Assembly (NCBI RefSeq): GCF_030758615.1 | Contig: NZ_CP132381.1 | Location: forward strand, 1,736,001 to 1,800,000 | DNA length: 64,000 nucleotides | Direction of reading: 5' to 3' | Origin: Gilliamella apis | Lineage (GTDB): Bacteria > Pseudomonadota > Gammaproteobacteria > Enterobacterales > Orbaceae | Shown here: positions 9,589 to 18,387 of the stretch, piece by piece | How the letters are laid out: each line of letters begins with the position of its first letter | How positions within the stretch are numbered: the first letter of the stretch is position 1 | Translations under genes and position numbers: made by a program | The notes under the pieces: generated by a model | Seen by the model: the letters and a program-made list of their open reading frames with translations, nothing else | The model's database searches: none | What the model was told of the DNA's origin: nothing

Positions 9589-10653
9589 ATGTTTTCGATT
9601 TTAGATCGTTATATTGGTAAAACTATATTAAATACCATTGGAATTTGTTTATTTTTATTAATTAGTCTATCAGGTATTATTCGTTTTATAGATCAACTCA
9701 GAAAAATAAAATTGGATTATGATGCTTTTTCTGTTGGTTTTTATTCTCTACTTATGGTGCCAAAAGATTTAGAAGTATTTTTTCCTATGGCAGCTCTGTT
9801 GGGAGGCTTAATCGGTTTAGGAATATTAGCCTCACGTAGTGAGCTAATTGTCATGGAAACGTCAGGGTTTAGTCGATTTAAAATTGCTTTAGCCGTAATG
9901 AAAACAGCCTTACCTTTAGTTATTTTAACTATGGCCATTGGCGAATGGGTTGCACCAATTAGTGAGCAAACTGCTCGCAATATGCGTTCAGAAAGACTTT
10001 ATGGTAATTCGTTATTAGCTCGGCAAGGTAGTTTATGGGCTAAAGATGGTAATGACTATGTCTATATTGGCCATGTTGATAATGACAGCTCAATATCGAA
10101 TATTGATATTTATAGCGTAGATAAAAATAAACTTCTTTCGATCACCCATGCTAACAGAGGTGCATTTGAGAATGGTGTTTGGACTTTGTCAGAAATTGAA
10201 AAAAACGATTTAAGCAATTCCAACCAAGTAACTAGTATCAATATGTTGACGATGCAATGGAAAACCAATATTACTCCAGATAAATTAAGTATTGTCGCCT
10301 TTGATCCAGAATCTTTATCCGCATCTGGTTTATATCAATATTCACAATATTTGAAAGATTCTGGGCAAGATACCAAATATTATGACCTACTATTTTGGAA
10401 AAAACTGATTAAACCTGTGTCAGTAGCGGTAATGTTACTATTGGCTTTATCTTTCATTTTTGGCCCGTTACGTAGTGTTTCGATGGGGGTTAGAGTGATT
10501 ATTGGTATTAGTTTTGGATTTATTTTCTATATTGCCGATAATCTTTTTGCTCAAGTCAGTATTGTAATGGGAATTTATCCTATTGTAGGTTCAATGCTAA
10601 CCAGCTTAGTGTTTTTATTAATTAGTTATATTTTATTTAAGCGCAAAAATTAG
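9589..10653 (+). CDS. lptG: LPS export permease LptG
   Basis: A 354-residue partner of LptF. I place the start at the ATG at 9589 (MFSILDRYIGKTIL) because AAGGGGAG lies just before it; a longer ORF from 9568 overlaps lptF and lacks such a site. The N-terminal DRYIGKTIL..I and the C-terminal helices with FGPLRSVSMG.R are LptG hallmarks. It has six membrane segments and a periplasmic jellyroll domain. A strong hairpin follows. Confidence 0.95.
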   Translation: MFSILDRYIGKTILNTIGICLFLLISLSGIIRFIDQLRKIKLDYDAFSVGFYSLLMVPKDLEVFFPMAALLGGLIGLGILASRSELIVMETSGFSRFKIALAVMKTALPLVILTMAIGEWVAPISEQTARNMRSERLYGNSLLARQGSLWAKDGNDYVYIGHVDNDSSISNIDIYSVDKNKLLSITHANRGAFENGVWTLSEIEKNDLSNSNQVTSINMLTMQWKTNITPDKLSIVAFDPESLSASGLYQYSQYLKDSGQDTKYYDLLFWKKLIKPVSVAVMLLLALSFIFGPLRSVSMGVRVIIGISFGFIFYIADNLFAQVSIVMGIYPIVGSMLTSLVFLLISYILFKRKN

Positions 10654-10690
10654 CATATTTATGAGAATTATCATTACTCATTAAAAATGG

Positions 10691-10725
10691 TATTGGCATA
10701 TACAATGCTCTGATATATGCCAATA
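10691..10725 (+). terminator. Terminator hairpin after lptFG
   Basis: TATTGGCATATA and TATATGCCAATA are perfect 12-bp arms around an 11-nt loop, 38 bases after lptG. Confidence 0.65.
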
Positions 10726-10869
10726 TTATCTTTCATATCAAACAAGCAAAATGTTCACAGCAAATATAAGCAGATTTACTTATATATTTGTTTATTAGGA
10801 GTAGAAATTCATTCAGGTAATTTTATTTTTCAGCATCTATTAATTTGATAAAAGATCCATTAAATTAAT

Positions 10870-11307
10870 TTATTTAAATAGCCTTAAATATTCACCATAA
10901 CCTTGCGTTTCAAGTTCTTCTTTTGGAATAAATTTCAACGCAGCAGAATTAATACAATAACGTAATCCACCTAACGCTGCAGGACCATCAGTGAATACAT
11001 GACCAAGATGTGAGTCAGCCTCTAATGAACGCACTTCTATCCGGTTCATGCCGTGACTGTTATCTTCTTTTTCTATAATTTGTTGCTGATTAATCGGTTT
11101 AGAAAAACTGGGCCAACCACAGCCAGAATCAAACTTATCTAATGACGTGAATAGAGGTTCCCCAGAGACGATATCGACATAGATACCTTGCCGATGGTTG
11201 GCATTGTATTGGTTATCAAATGGGGGCTCAGTGCCATTTTGTTGAGTAACATGATATTGCATAGGAGTTAATGCTGATATAGCCTTATCTTTCATTGATT
11301 TATTCAT
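10870..11307 (-). CDS. msrB: Peptide methionine-(R)-S-oxide reductase MsrB
   Basis: The 145-residue protein has the SelR-fold motifs GCGWPSF (resolving Cys63), HLGHVF and RYCINSAAL (catalytic Cys118). The CxxC pairs that bind zinc in E. coli MsrB are absent: the usual position reads [11 protein letters not shown]. This is therefore a zinc-free form. It reduces R-methionine sulfoxide in proteins. It is the last gene of a minus-strand msrA-cybB-msrB cluster, so both stereoisomers are covered. Confidence 0.95.
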   Translation of the reverse strand: MNKSMKDKAISALTPMQYHVTQQNGTEPPFDNQYNANHRQGIYVDIVSGEPLFTSLDKFDSGCGWPSFSKPINQQQIIEKEDNSHGMNRIEVRSLEADSHLGHVFTDGPAALGGLRYCINSAALKFIPKEELETQGYGEYLRLFK

Positions 11308-11367
11308 GATTTATCTGCCTCACGTTACGTTATAGATGCTATTAATATTACCAATTTTAAGTTGATA

Positions 11368-11898
11368 TTAGTCGTTACGGCTCAACATCGATTGCAATAC
11401 TTTATCTTTAAGCCAAAAATAATGATACAACGCACCTAATATATGAATAATAACCAATATTGCTAAAGCGTAAGCAGTGATTAGATGCATTGAATGAAAC
11501 ATTTGATGTATTGAATTTGGCATAGCTATGGCCGGAACAGATATTAGACCAAAGACATTTAAATCTCGGCCACTCATCAAATAACCAGATAGCGGTACAA
11601 TAAGCAGTAAAATATAGATGAATCCTTGAGTAGATTTAGACAATATCCGTTGTAGTTTTTGTTCTTTAAGTAAAACATCAGGTACACCTTGGTCTCGAAT
11701 TACTATTATTCGCCATATCATTAATAGCAAAACAACAACACCCAAAGATTTATGCAATAAATAAACAATTGGCATACCACCTAAAATATTCGACATTGTC
11801 ACTTTAGCTAAAAGCAATAAAGTAACAATCACGATTAACAAGGCTGATGACCAATGGATCCATTTTTGTTTATTGCTATACTGTGGATAACTTTGCAT
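11368..11898 (-). CDS. Cytochrome b561-family di-haem membrane protein
   Basis: The 176-residue protein has four membrane helices and histidines in the b561 pattern (KWIHWSSA at the start, LLHKSLGV in helix 2, MFHSMHLI and VIIHILGALYHYFW near the end). CybB-type proteins pass electrons from quinol across the inner membrane. It is 3 bases downstream of msrA and upstream of msrB; the context suggests a link between membrane electron transfer and oxidised-protein repair, but that is inference. Confidence 0.88.
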   Translation of the reverse strand: MQSYPQYSNKQKWIHWSSALLIVIVTLLLLAKVTMSNILGGMPIVYLLHKSLGVVVLLLMIWRIIVIRDQGVPDVLLKEQKLQRILSKSTQGFIYILLLIVPLSGYLMSGRDLNVFGLISVPAIAMPNSIHQMFHSMHLITAYALAILVIIHILGALYHYFWLKDKVLQSMLSRND

Positions 11899-11901
11899 TG
11901 C

Positions 11902-12450
11902 TTACTCACTTTTTGTTGCAGGCTTATCTTGCCAATTGTCAGCAATAAAATTGGCTCGTCCAGATAAGCGATAATAACGGTTATAATGTTCTGGTTGTTT
12001 TTTATAGTAATCTTGATGATAATCTTCTGCCGGATAAAATGTTGTTGCTGGCTCTATAGCAACATTAATGGGATGATTAAATCGTTTACTTTCTTCTAAT
12101 GTTTGTTTAGATGCGATTGCTTGCTGCTGTTGAAATTTATTATGATAAAAAATCACCGGTCGATAAGAATCGCCCCGATCAGCAAATTGTCCTTGAGAAT
12201 CAGTTGGATCAATTTGTTGCCAAAAAATTTCTAGTAATTTTTTATAGCTGATCATAGTTGGGTCAAACGTTATCTGCACAGCTTCAGTATGACCAGTATT
12301 ACCTTGGCAAACTTGTTGATAAGTTGGATTTACCGTGTGGCCTCCCGTATACCCAGACATCACACTAATCACACCTTCATATTTGTCGAAAGGTTTTACC
12401 ATACACCAAAAACAACCACCGGCAAATGTTGCTTGCTCATATTGCTGCAT
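11902..12450 (-). CDS. msrA: Peptide methionine-(S)-S-oxide reductase MsrA
   Basis: I place the start at the ATG at 12450 ([16 protein letters not shown]), with GGAGG five bases upstream; an upstream TTG would put this site inside the gene. The GCFWC motif supplies catalytic Cys13. [27 protein letters not shown] and the C-terminal [12 protein letters not shown] are family hallmarks. It repairs S-methionine sulfoxide in the cytoplasm and is first in the msrA-cybB-msrB cluster. Confidence 0.95.
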   Translation of the reverse strand: MQQYEQATFAGGCFWCMVKPFDKYEGVISVMSGYTGGHTVNPTYQQVCQGNTGHTEAVQITFDPTMISYKKLLEIFWQQIDPTDSQGQFADRGDSYRPVIFYHNKFQQQQAIASKQTLEESKRFNHPINVAIEPATTFYPAEDYHQDYYKKQPEHYNRYYRLSGRANFIADNWQDKPATKSE

Positions 12451-12603
12451 AAAAACCTCCAATTAAATGATATTAATAGAAATGATCTTTATTTTAAAGC
12501 ACAACACTTACTTTTACTTGATAGCTTTGCGGTTATATTACTTGAAACTGGTCAAATAATCACCATATTATTAATCTAATATAATTGTTTAGGAGGTGAA
12601 ATA

Positions 12604-12876
12604 ATGGCTAGTGGCTGGGCATCTGATGATGCTGTTAACCAACAAATTGAAAGCACAATTATTGATGCTATTGAACTTGCCAGACGCCAACTAAAACACG
12701 ATAAACCAAGTACTGATTTTTGTGTTGAATGTGGTGATGCAATTGCTAAAGCAAGACAACTTGCTTTGCCTGGCGTACAATACTGTGTTAATTGCCAACA
12801 AGAAATGGATAAGCAATTGGCTAAGTCGGCAATCTTATATAACCGTCGTGGGAGTAAAGATAGTCAACTTCGATAA
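12604..12876 (+). CDS. ybiI: DksA/TraR-family zinc-finger protein YbiI
   Basis: The 90-residue protein is very like enteric YbiI: it opens MASGWASDDAVNQQI and ends NRRGSKDSQLR. A C4 zinc finger (CVECGDAIAKAR ... QYCVNC) lies in the middle. It lacks the long coiled coil of DksA, so its effect on RNA polymerase is unknown. An excellent AGGAGGTGAAATA site precedes the ATG. It is transcribed away from msrA and ends in a strong terminator. Confidence 0.92.
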   Translation: MASGWASDDAVNQQIESTIIDAIELARRQLKHDKPSTDFCVECGDAIAKARQLALPGVQYCVNCQQEMDKQLAKSAILYNRRGSKDSQLR

Positions 12877-12889
12877 TCTATCTGTTGAT

Positions 12890-12917
12890 GGGAGGGAGAG
12901 AATGGTCCCTCCCTTTA
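12890..12917 (+). terminator. Terminator of ybiI
   Basis: GGGAGGGA and TCCCTCCC form an 8-bp GC-rich stem with an 8-nt loop followed by TTTATTATTG, 14 bases after ybiI. Confidence 0.85.
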
Positions 12918-12937
12918 TTATTGTTTACTGTTATTAA

Positions 12938-13600
12938 TTATTTTTTATTATCATGTTCAGCTTTACGCACTTCATCATAGGGATAAACTAATAATTTACT
13001 ATCAAACCATTCAGCACAAAAAATATCTTTGATATCTTTATATCCTTGTTTTTTAATTTCATGCTTAAGCCAAGTTTCATTTTTATGTAATTGTTCAAGA
13101 TTATCCTGACTAATCGCCCCATTTTCAATCACCAATACCGCGATATCTTTATCGCCTTTTTTGATAATAGTTAAAGAGCCATTTAATTCGTACCAAACTT
13201 GTTTTAATTCACTAAATGCGCAAATTCCTTGAATATTAATTAATGTTTCGAAATCTCTAACAGGTAAATTCGCTTTAATAAAATTTTCAGAGAGCATATT
13301 GCCATTTTTAACTAATTGTATCGGTTCACCGTCGATAGCATCGCGTAATTTTGAGTTTTTAGATTTGATGAATCGAACTAAAATAAGCAGTCCCGCCCAA
13401 ATCGCTACAGCTCCAGCTGACTCCCACGCGGAGACATTAGCATTAAGTAACGTTCCTCCTACTAATGCACCAATAACCATACTCCCTACTTGATCTAATT
13501 GCGACATAGGCGCTATTTGGCTTTTACCAGATAATTTGACATAAATAAGTAAAATAATAAGAGCAACTAAAAATTTTGGAGCCATTTCGAGTAAATACAT
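12938..13600 (-). CDS. DUF421 (YetF-like) membrane protein
   Basis: About 220 residues, with three N-terminal membrane helices (GALVGGTLLNANVS lies between helices 2 and 3) and a cytoplasmic C-terminal domain containing the DUF421 pattern: DGEPIQLVKNGNML...NFIKANL, then FETLINIQGICAFSELKQVWYELNGSLTI. The start at 13600 is set by AGGAGG six bases upstream. YetF/YcaP proteins have no firm function; a Bacillus homologue acts in spore membranes. Confidence 0.85.
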   Translation of the reverse strand: MYLLEMAPKFLVALIILLIYVKLSGKSQIAPMSQLDQVGSMVIGALVGGTLLNANVSAWESAGAVAIWAGLLILVRFIKSKNSKLRDAIDGEPIQLVKNGNMLSENFIKANLPVRDFETLINIQGICAFSELKQVWYELNGSLTIIKKGDKDIAVLVIENGAISQDNLEQLHKNETWLKHEIKKQGYKDIKDIFCAEWFDSKLLVYPYDEVRKAEHDNKK

Positions 13601-13805
13601 TTCCAACCTCCTAGTGTATATCCAACCACAATGACCAACATTAATTAAATATGGTGTAATCGAATAAGTAACAGTTAAACAAGATGTATTAAGGACTAGC
13701 TAAATTTTTATTTATTTGAAACAAAAGACAGATTATTTTCTAATGGTGATTTGACAATAAAATGAAAGCATTGCTATTTTACTCTAAAAAGGATTTAAAA
13801 AAAAT

Positions 13806-14320
13806 ATGATACTTGTCATAGATTTTTACTATTTAGATGATAAAGCGAAAACGGTCGGTATTTTATTTGAACAGTTTGCTGACAGAATCAAGGAGATAAA
13901 ATCCGTTATCACTGATTACCAATCAAATGTTGCCCATATCAATCAGGCCATTTTTATCAACGTGAATTACCTTGCATATTAGCGTTATTGTCTCAGGTCG
14001 ATCTCAATACAATTGATACGATTATTGTTGACGGTTATGTTCATTTAAATGACGGTAAGCTTGGCTTAGGTGGTCATCTATATCAAGCCCTTGATAAAAA
14101 GATACCTATTATTGGTGTTGCTAAAAAGTTCTTTGCTGATAATAGCCAATATGTGATAGAAGTGACACGCAGCAAAAGTAATAAACCTTTATACATCAAG
14201 ACATTAGGAATAGAGTTAACTAAAACTGCAGATCATATTAAATCTATGGCAGGCAAACATCGCATGCCAGATTTACTTACCTATTTAGATCAACAAACCA
14301 AATTGTTTAAAATTGAATAG
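13806..14320 (+). pseudogene. Endonuclease V-like gene, frameshifted
   Basis: The first frame (from ATG 13806, MILVIDFYYLDDKAKTVGIL) runs to a TAG at 13979. The second frame picks up in the middle: GHFYQRELPCILALLSQ, then TIIVDGYVHL, GLGGHLYQAL and IPIIGVAKKFF, which follow the order of endonuclease V motifs (FRE/YRELP, VDG, GVAKK). The frame changes between about 13930 and 13950, consistent with a single-base deletion. Endonuclease V nicks DNA next to deaminated adenine. With both frames joined the product would be about 170 residues, short for the family. It may be a decayed gene or a sequencing error. Confidence 0.65.
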
Positions 14321-14358
14321 TATGCTGTTTTTTTGCTAATAGCAGTTATATCAATAAA

Positions 14359-14898
14359 CTATGATTCCTTGTTATTATTAAATAGTGCCAACCAGTAAAT
14401 AGGCCAATGTTTTTTATTGAAAAGATTATTAATTATATAAGCAATAGCAACTAATATTACTGCACCAGACAACACCGGAAATAAAAGAAAAGTAAAATCA
14501 TAATCTATTTTATCTGCAGTTAGTAAAATAACTAATGGATTAGCACCTGCAGGCGGATGCACAGAACGAAAATATTGCATTGCGACAATTGCAACCCCCA
14601 CAGCTGACGCAGCAACAATTATATCGTTACCGAATAATTTAAGAAACACTAATCCAACAAAAGCCGATATCAAATGACCAAAGATGACATTTCTTGGTTG
14701 GGCTAAGGGCGAGTAAGATACCGCAAATAAAATTACACAACTAGCTCCAAATGGCGCCATGATATAAGTGTAACCAGTTAAATGGCTTAAGCCAATAAGA
14801 AACAATATACTAACAAAACCACCTATAAAGCTTTGTAACAACTCAATTTTTTTGGGGTTAAGTGGCAATTTCTCCTTGCCGAAAATAAATGATTTCAT
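14359..14898 (-). CDS. HPP-family membrane protein
   Basis: The 179-residue protein has about five membrane helices and the family signature RSVHPPAGANPLVIL near residue 112. APFGASCVILFAVSYSPLAQPRNVIFGHLISA is the other conserved segment. HPP proteins are integral membrane proteins of uncertain role; some plant and cyanobacterial members move nitrite. It is divergent from a broken TetR gene with a paired operator between them. A decayed second copy of this gene exists at 19810-20068. Confidence 0.88.
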   Translation of the reverse strand: MKSFIFGKEKLPLNPKKIELLQSFIGGFVSILFLIGLSHLTGYTYIMAPFGASCVILFAVSYSPLAQPRNVIFGHLISAFVGLVFLKLFGNDIIVAASAVGVAIVAMQYFRSVHPPAGANPLVILLTADKIDYDFTFLLFPVLSGAVILVAIAYIINNLFNKKHWPIYWLALFNNNKES

Positions 14899-14947
14899 TA
14901 TTCTTTTATCCTATTAAATGAGTAAAATATATGTACAACACCAAAAA

Positions 14948-14989
14948 TGAACAACTTTGTACACTTTTATATTAGTACAGATCTGTTCA
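14948..14989. promoter_or_regulatory. Probable TetR operator, copy 1
   Basis: TGAACA-5-GTAC and GTAC-5-TGTTCA form a symmetric two-half-site element over 42 bases in the divergent HPP/tetR promoter region. The same element occurs at 20119-20160 before the intact TetR gene. Binding is inferred from symmetry and position. Confidence 0.55.
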
Positions 14990-15013
14990 TATATCAAACT
15001 CTTTGGATCAAAA

Positions 15014-15178
15014 ATGAAAAAAACACCTAAATTAATAGCGGATACCGCCGAACAACTCTTTTATCAAAAAGGGTTTGCTAATGTCGGAGTTGATGAGATA
15101 CGAGACTAATCAGATTGCTCTAAAACATCGCTATATAAACATTTTGGTAATAAAGATAATCTAATTTTGAAATTTTAA
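15014..15178 (+). pseudogene. Truncated TetR-family regulator remnant
   Basis: The first 31 codons match the intact TetR gene at 20185 almost base for base. Then CAA has become TAA (15107-15109), and a few more codons of matching but drifting sequence run to about 15178. The rest of the gene is missing. The broken copy keeps the same distance to its HPP neighbour and operator as the intact one. Confidence 0.9.
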
Positions 15179-15266
15179 CGTAATTCTTGATTAGAAAAAT
15201 TAAATCTGATAGTCAGTTTTGAGCGAAACGCAGACATTTTTTACAATATAAAGAATATAATTATCA

Positions 15267-15284
15267 AATAGCAAGATTCAGATT
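15267..15284. repeat. 18-bp direct repeat, left copy
   Basis: AATAGCAAGATTCAGATT here recurs as AATAGCAAGATTCGGATT at 16940-16957 (17 of 18 identical). The two copies bracket the alkD-DUF1848 pair. They may be junction duplications or chance similarity. Confidence 0.4.
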
Positions 15285-15316
15285 GTAATACATAATAGAA
15301 TTTATAAAATCCTATT

Positions 15317-16012
15317 ATGAGAGAAAAAATACGCATAGAGCTTGAAAAAATAGCAGAAGAAAATTATCGAATCTTTGCTACAAAGCTGATTCCTAATGTT
15401 GATAATTTATTAGGTGTGAGATTACCAAGACTCCGTAAAATAGCAAAAAAAATAGCACAGCTCGACTATGAATACTACCTTGCGATGGATGATCCCTTAT
15501 ACTTCGAGGAAGTGATGTTACAAGGTATGATTATAGGTGAAATAAAATTACCATGGAATGAACGTTCACGTTATGTGAAACACTTTACTTCTAAAATTAA
15601 TAATTGGTCAATCTGTGATAGTTTTTGTTGTGGATTGAAGTTTGAAGCCTCAGAAAAAGAGATTGTATGGCAGTTTCTACAACCCTATTTTGCATCAGAT
15701 GCCCCATATGATATTCGCTTTGCTGTCGTCATGTTGCTTTTTCATTTTGTGAATGATGAATATTTGCAGAAAGTATTTACTTTGTTCAACCAAATCAAAA
15801 ACGATGATTACTATGTTAAGATGGCTGTTGCATGGGCTATTTCTATCTACTTCCGAGAGTTACCTAAGTTAACGATGGCATACTTACAGAAAAATCAACT
15901 AGATGATTGGACTTATAATAAAGCATTACAAAAAATAACTGAATCTTTGAAAGTGGATTTTAATACAAAAATCATCATTCGAACCATGAAAAGAAAGAAA
16001 AATAAATTATGA
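15317..16012 (+). CDS. DNA alkylation repair protein (AlkD-like HEAT-repeat family)
   Basis: The 231-residue all-helical protein fits the DNA_alkylation (AlkD) family: GVRLPRLRKIAKKIA near residue 34, FEEVMLQGMIIGEIK, then INNWSICDSFCCGLK near residue 94 and DIRFAVVMLLFHFV. AlkD glycosylases remove cationic alkylated bases with a HEAT-like scaffold. Its stop overlaps the next gene's ATG by four bases, so they are co-transcribed. An Ada-like gene lies 1.3 kb downstream. Confidence 0.85.
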   Translation: MREKIRIELEKIAEENYRIFATKLIPNVDNLLGVRLPRLRKIAKKIAQLDYEYYLAMDDPLYFEEVMLQGMIIGEIKLPWNERSRYVKHFTSKINNWSICDSFCCGLKFEASEKEIVWQFLQPYFASDAPYDIRFAVVMLLFHFVNDEYLQKVFTLFNQIKNDDYYVKMAVAWAISIYFRELPKLTMAYLQKNQLDDWTYNKALQKITESLKVDFNTKIIIRTMKRKKNKL

Positions 16013-16941
16013 TTATTAGTGCTAGCCGCCGAACAGATATTCCTGCTTTTTACTCTTCGTGGTTTTTTAACCGTCTAAAAGATGGTTTTGTACTGGTTCC
16101 TAATCCGAGGAATTCAAAGCAGTTAAGTCGCATTTTTCTATCACCCGATATAGTTGATTGTATTGTATTTTGGACTAAAAACCCATCTTCTATGTTACAT
16201 AAACTGGTAAAGCTTTCTGAGTATCCTTTTTATTTTCAGTTTACATTAACAGCTTATGAAGCAGACATTGAAAAACATCTTCCTGCTTTGCAAAAACGAA
16301 TAGCTATATTCAAGCAATTAGCTGAGCATGTTGGACAAGATCGTGTTATTTGGCGATATGATCCTATATTAATTAATAAACATTATACCATTGATTATCA
16401 CATCGATTTTTTTAATCAAATTGCTTCTTCTCTTCGCGGCTACACGGATAGTTGTATCATTAGTTTTATTGATGATTATCCGCACATACAACAATCACTA
16501 ATCAAAGAAGATATCAATCGATTACAGGTAGTTGACATATTAAATCTTTGCAGTTCATTATCTGAAATTGCTAGTGATAATCAACTAACTTTACAAACAT
16601 GTGCTGAGGAAATTGAGTTGTTGAATTGCAATATTTCTCATGGTGCTTGTATCGATAAAACACGTATTGAAAAAATAACCGGCCGCTTATTATTGGCTAA
16701 GAAAGATAAAAATCAGCGAAACAACTGCCAATGTTTAGAAAGTATTGATATTGGAACATATGATACCTGTTCTTTTGGATGTTTATATTGTTATGCAACC
16801 ACTTCAAAGAGAAAAGTACAAGCAAATAAGCGTCTATATAATCAATGTTCACCGAAATTAGTGGGGGATCTACTTGAAACAGACATAATCAAAGATAAGC
16901 CAATGCGATCGTTATTTTCTTTACAAAATGAATTATTTTAA
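16009..16941 (+). CDS. DUF1848 protein with C-terminal radical-SAM-type cluster
   Basis: The 310-residue protein starts MIISASRRTDIPAFYSSWF, the DUF1848 opening, followed by VPNPRN and DCIVFWTKNP. Near the C-terminus DTCSFGCLYCYA gives a CxxxCxxC triad (Cys254, 258, 261) like those that hold a radical-SAM iron-sulfur cluster, in an unusual late position. Part of the body (FQFTLTAYEADIEKHLP, VIWRYDPI) resembles spore-photoproduct-lyase-type proteins. The function is unproven. The ATGA overlap with alkD suggests a shared DNA-repair task. Confidence 0.82.
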   Translation: MIISASRRTDIPAFYSSWFFNRLKDGFVLVPNPRNSKQLSRIFLSPDIVDCIVFWTKNPSSMLHKLVKLSEYPFYFQFTLTAYEADIEKHLPALQKRIAIFKQLAEHVGQDRVIWRYDPILINKHYTIDYHIDFFNQIASSLRGYTDSCIISFIDDYPHIQQSLIKEDINRLQVVDILNLCSSLSEIASDNQLTLQTCAEEIELLNCNISHGACIDKTRIEKITGRLLLAKKDKNQRNNCQCLESIDIGTYDTCSFGCLYCYATTSKRKVQANKRLYNQCSPKLVGDLLETDIIKDKPMRSLFSLQNELF

Positions 16942-16957
16942 TAGCAAGATTCGGATT
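16940..16957. repeat. 18-bp direct repeat, right copy
   Basis: AATAGCAAGATTCGGATT overlaps the stop codon of the DUF1848 gene and matches 15267-15284 at 17 of 18 bases. Confidence 0.4.
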
Positions 16958-17274
16958 TTTAATTTTTGAAACTTTAAATATTATGAGATGTATCATTAAT
17001 TAAAATAAAGAAAGCATGAAAAAGTTATCTAAAAGTGTTTATTTAAGACTGGTTGATAGTAGTGTTATAAGGCACATGTTAATAAAGAAATTTAAGTAAC
17101 TTACATTGAAAAAACTTAAGAAGAAAGTTTGGAACTACTACCAATTGAGGTATTGACGCATATGTTTTTTTGTGAATAAAGTTTGTTATTCCGTGAGTAA
17201 GAACAAGTCGGTCAATATTCAAATAAATAATAACTTTCTATGTAGCAACCTTAGTTCGGTGAAATGGAGTATTC
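16958..17274. other. Intergenic region before the Ada-like gene
   Basis: No coding frame or RNA gene is recognised. The stretch should contain the promoter of the Ada-like gene. Confidence 0.5.
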
Positions 17275-18135
17275 ATGATGCAAAAACAAGAACAAATCGA
17301 TTTTGCTCGAATAAGAAAAGCTATCGGATATTTGAATGAAAACTATAAATTTCAACCAACACTTGAACAAGCCGCAGAGCATGTACATTTAAGTCCTTAT
17401 CATTTTCAACGTATGTTTTCTAGCTGGGCAGGTGTTAGTCCTAAACAATTCCTAAGATACATCAGTATAACTCACGCTAAAAAACTTCTAATAGAAGAAA
17501 AAGCCTCATTATTGGATACCACCTATGAGTTGGGATTGTCGAGTACAAGCCGGTTACATGATTTGTTTATTGATATTGAAGGTATGACTCCAGGAGAGTA
17601 TAAAAATGGCGGTGAAAACTTAGCAATTAACTATAGTTTTGTTGAAAGCCCTTTTGGAAAAACCATCGTTGCATCAACAACAAAGGGGATTTGTTATATT
17701 GCTTTTGTTAATGATGAAGTGTCATCACTTAAATTATTAAAAGACCAATATCCTAATGCTCAATTCCAAAAACATAGAGATCAGATTCAACAAAATGCAA
17801 TCCTTGTATTTACACAAGATTGGTCAAGACTAGATAAAATTAAGTTACATATCAAAGGTACCGATTTTCAACTGAAGGTATGGCAGGCTTTATTGACTAT
17901 CCCTATGGGAAAACTCTCAACCTATAGCAACATAGCAGACAAAATAAATAATCCAAAGGCTAGCCGTGCGGTTGGATCGGCTATTGGTGATAATCCGGTA
18001 GCATTCTTAATTCCCTGCCATAGAGTTATAAAATCAACAGGATTACTAGGACAATATCATTGGGGATGTGATCGCAAAGCCGCAATGATTGGTTGGGAAG
18101 GAGCTAAAACAGATGGTTCAACATCTATAAGCTAA
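17275..18135 (+). CDS. Ada-like bifunctional AraC regulator / methylated-DNA cysteine methyltransferase
   Basis: Residues 8-105 are an AraC-type double helix-turn-helix (TLEQAAEHVHLSPYHFQRMFSSWAGVSPKQFLRY). Residues about 120-280 form an O6-methylguanine transferase with active-site IPCHRV near residue 247 and VWQALLTIPMGKLSTYSNIA before it. The N-terminal zinc/phosphotriester domain of E. coli Ada is missing, so it cannot sense methyl phosphotriesters that way. TGGAG five bases before the ATG supports the start. It probably repairs O6-methylguanine and may regulate repair genes. Confidence 0.92.
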   Translation: MMQKQEQIDFARIRKAIGYLNENYKFQPTLEQAAEHVHLSPYHFQRMFSSWAGVSPKQFLRYISITHAKKLLIEEKASLLDTTYELGLSSTSRLHDLFIDIEGMTPGEYKNGGENLAINYSFVESPFGKTIVASTTKGICYIAFVNDEVSSLKLLKDQYPNAQFQKHRDQIQQNAILVFTQDWSRLDKIKLHIKGTDFQLKVWQALLTIPMGKLSTYSNIADKINNPKASRAVGSAIGDNPVAFLIPCHRVIKSTGLLGQYHWGCDRKAAMIGWEGAKTDGSTSIS

Positions 18136-18387
18136 GTAAAAATCAAAGTGAGCTTCATACAAAAGTAACAAAAAGAATTAAGACAGAACCAATAAAGTTT
18201 GATTGTTATTAAAAATAAAATATCTACGAAAAGCTAAACTGCAATTCAGAAATGCACATGAAAACTGAAAATAAAATTTTTTTAGGCTGAACAAATTTTA
18301 CAATAACCTAAAAATAAACAATAGAGTACAAATAAGGAATAGGACAAATGGAAAATGTTAAAAATAAAAAAATAATGGGAAGAGAAG

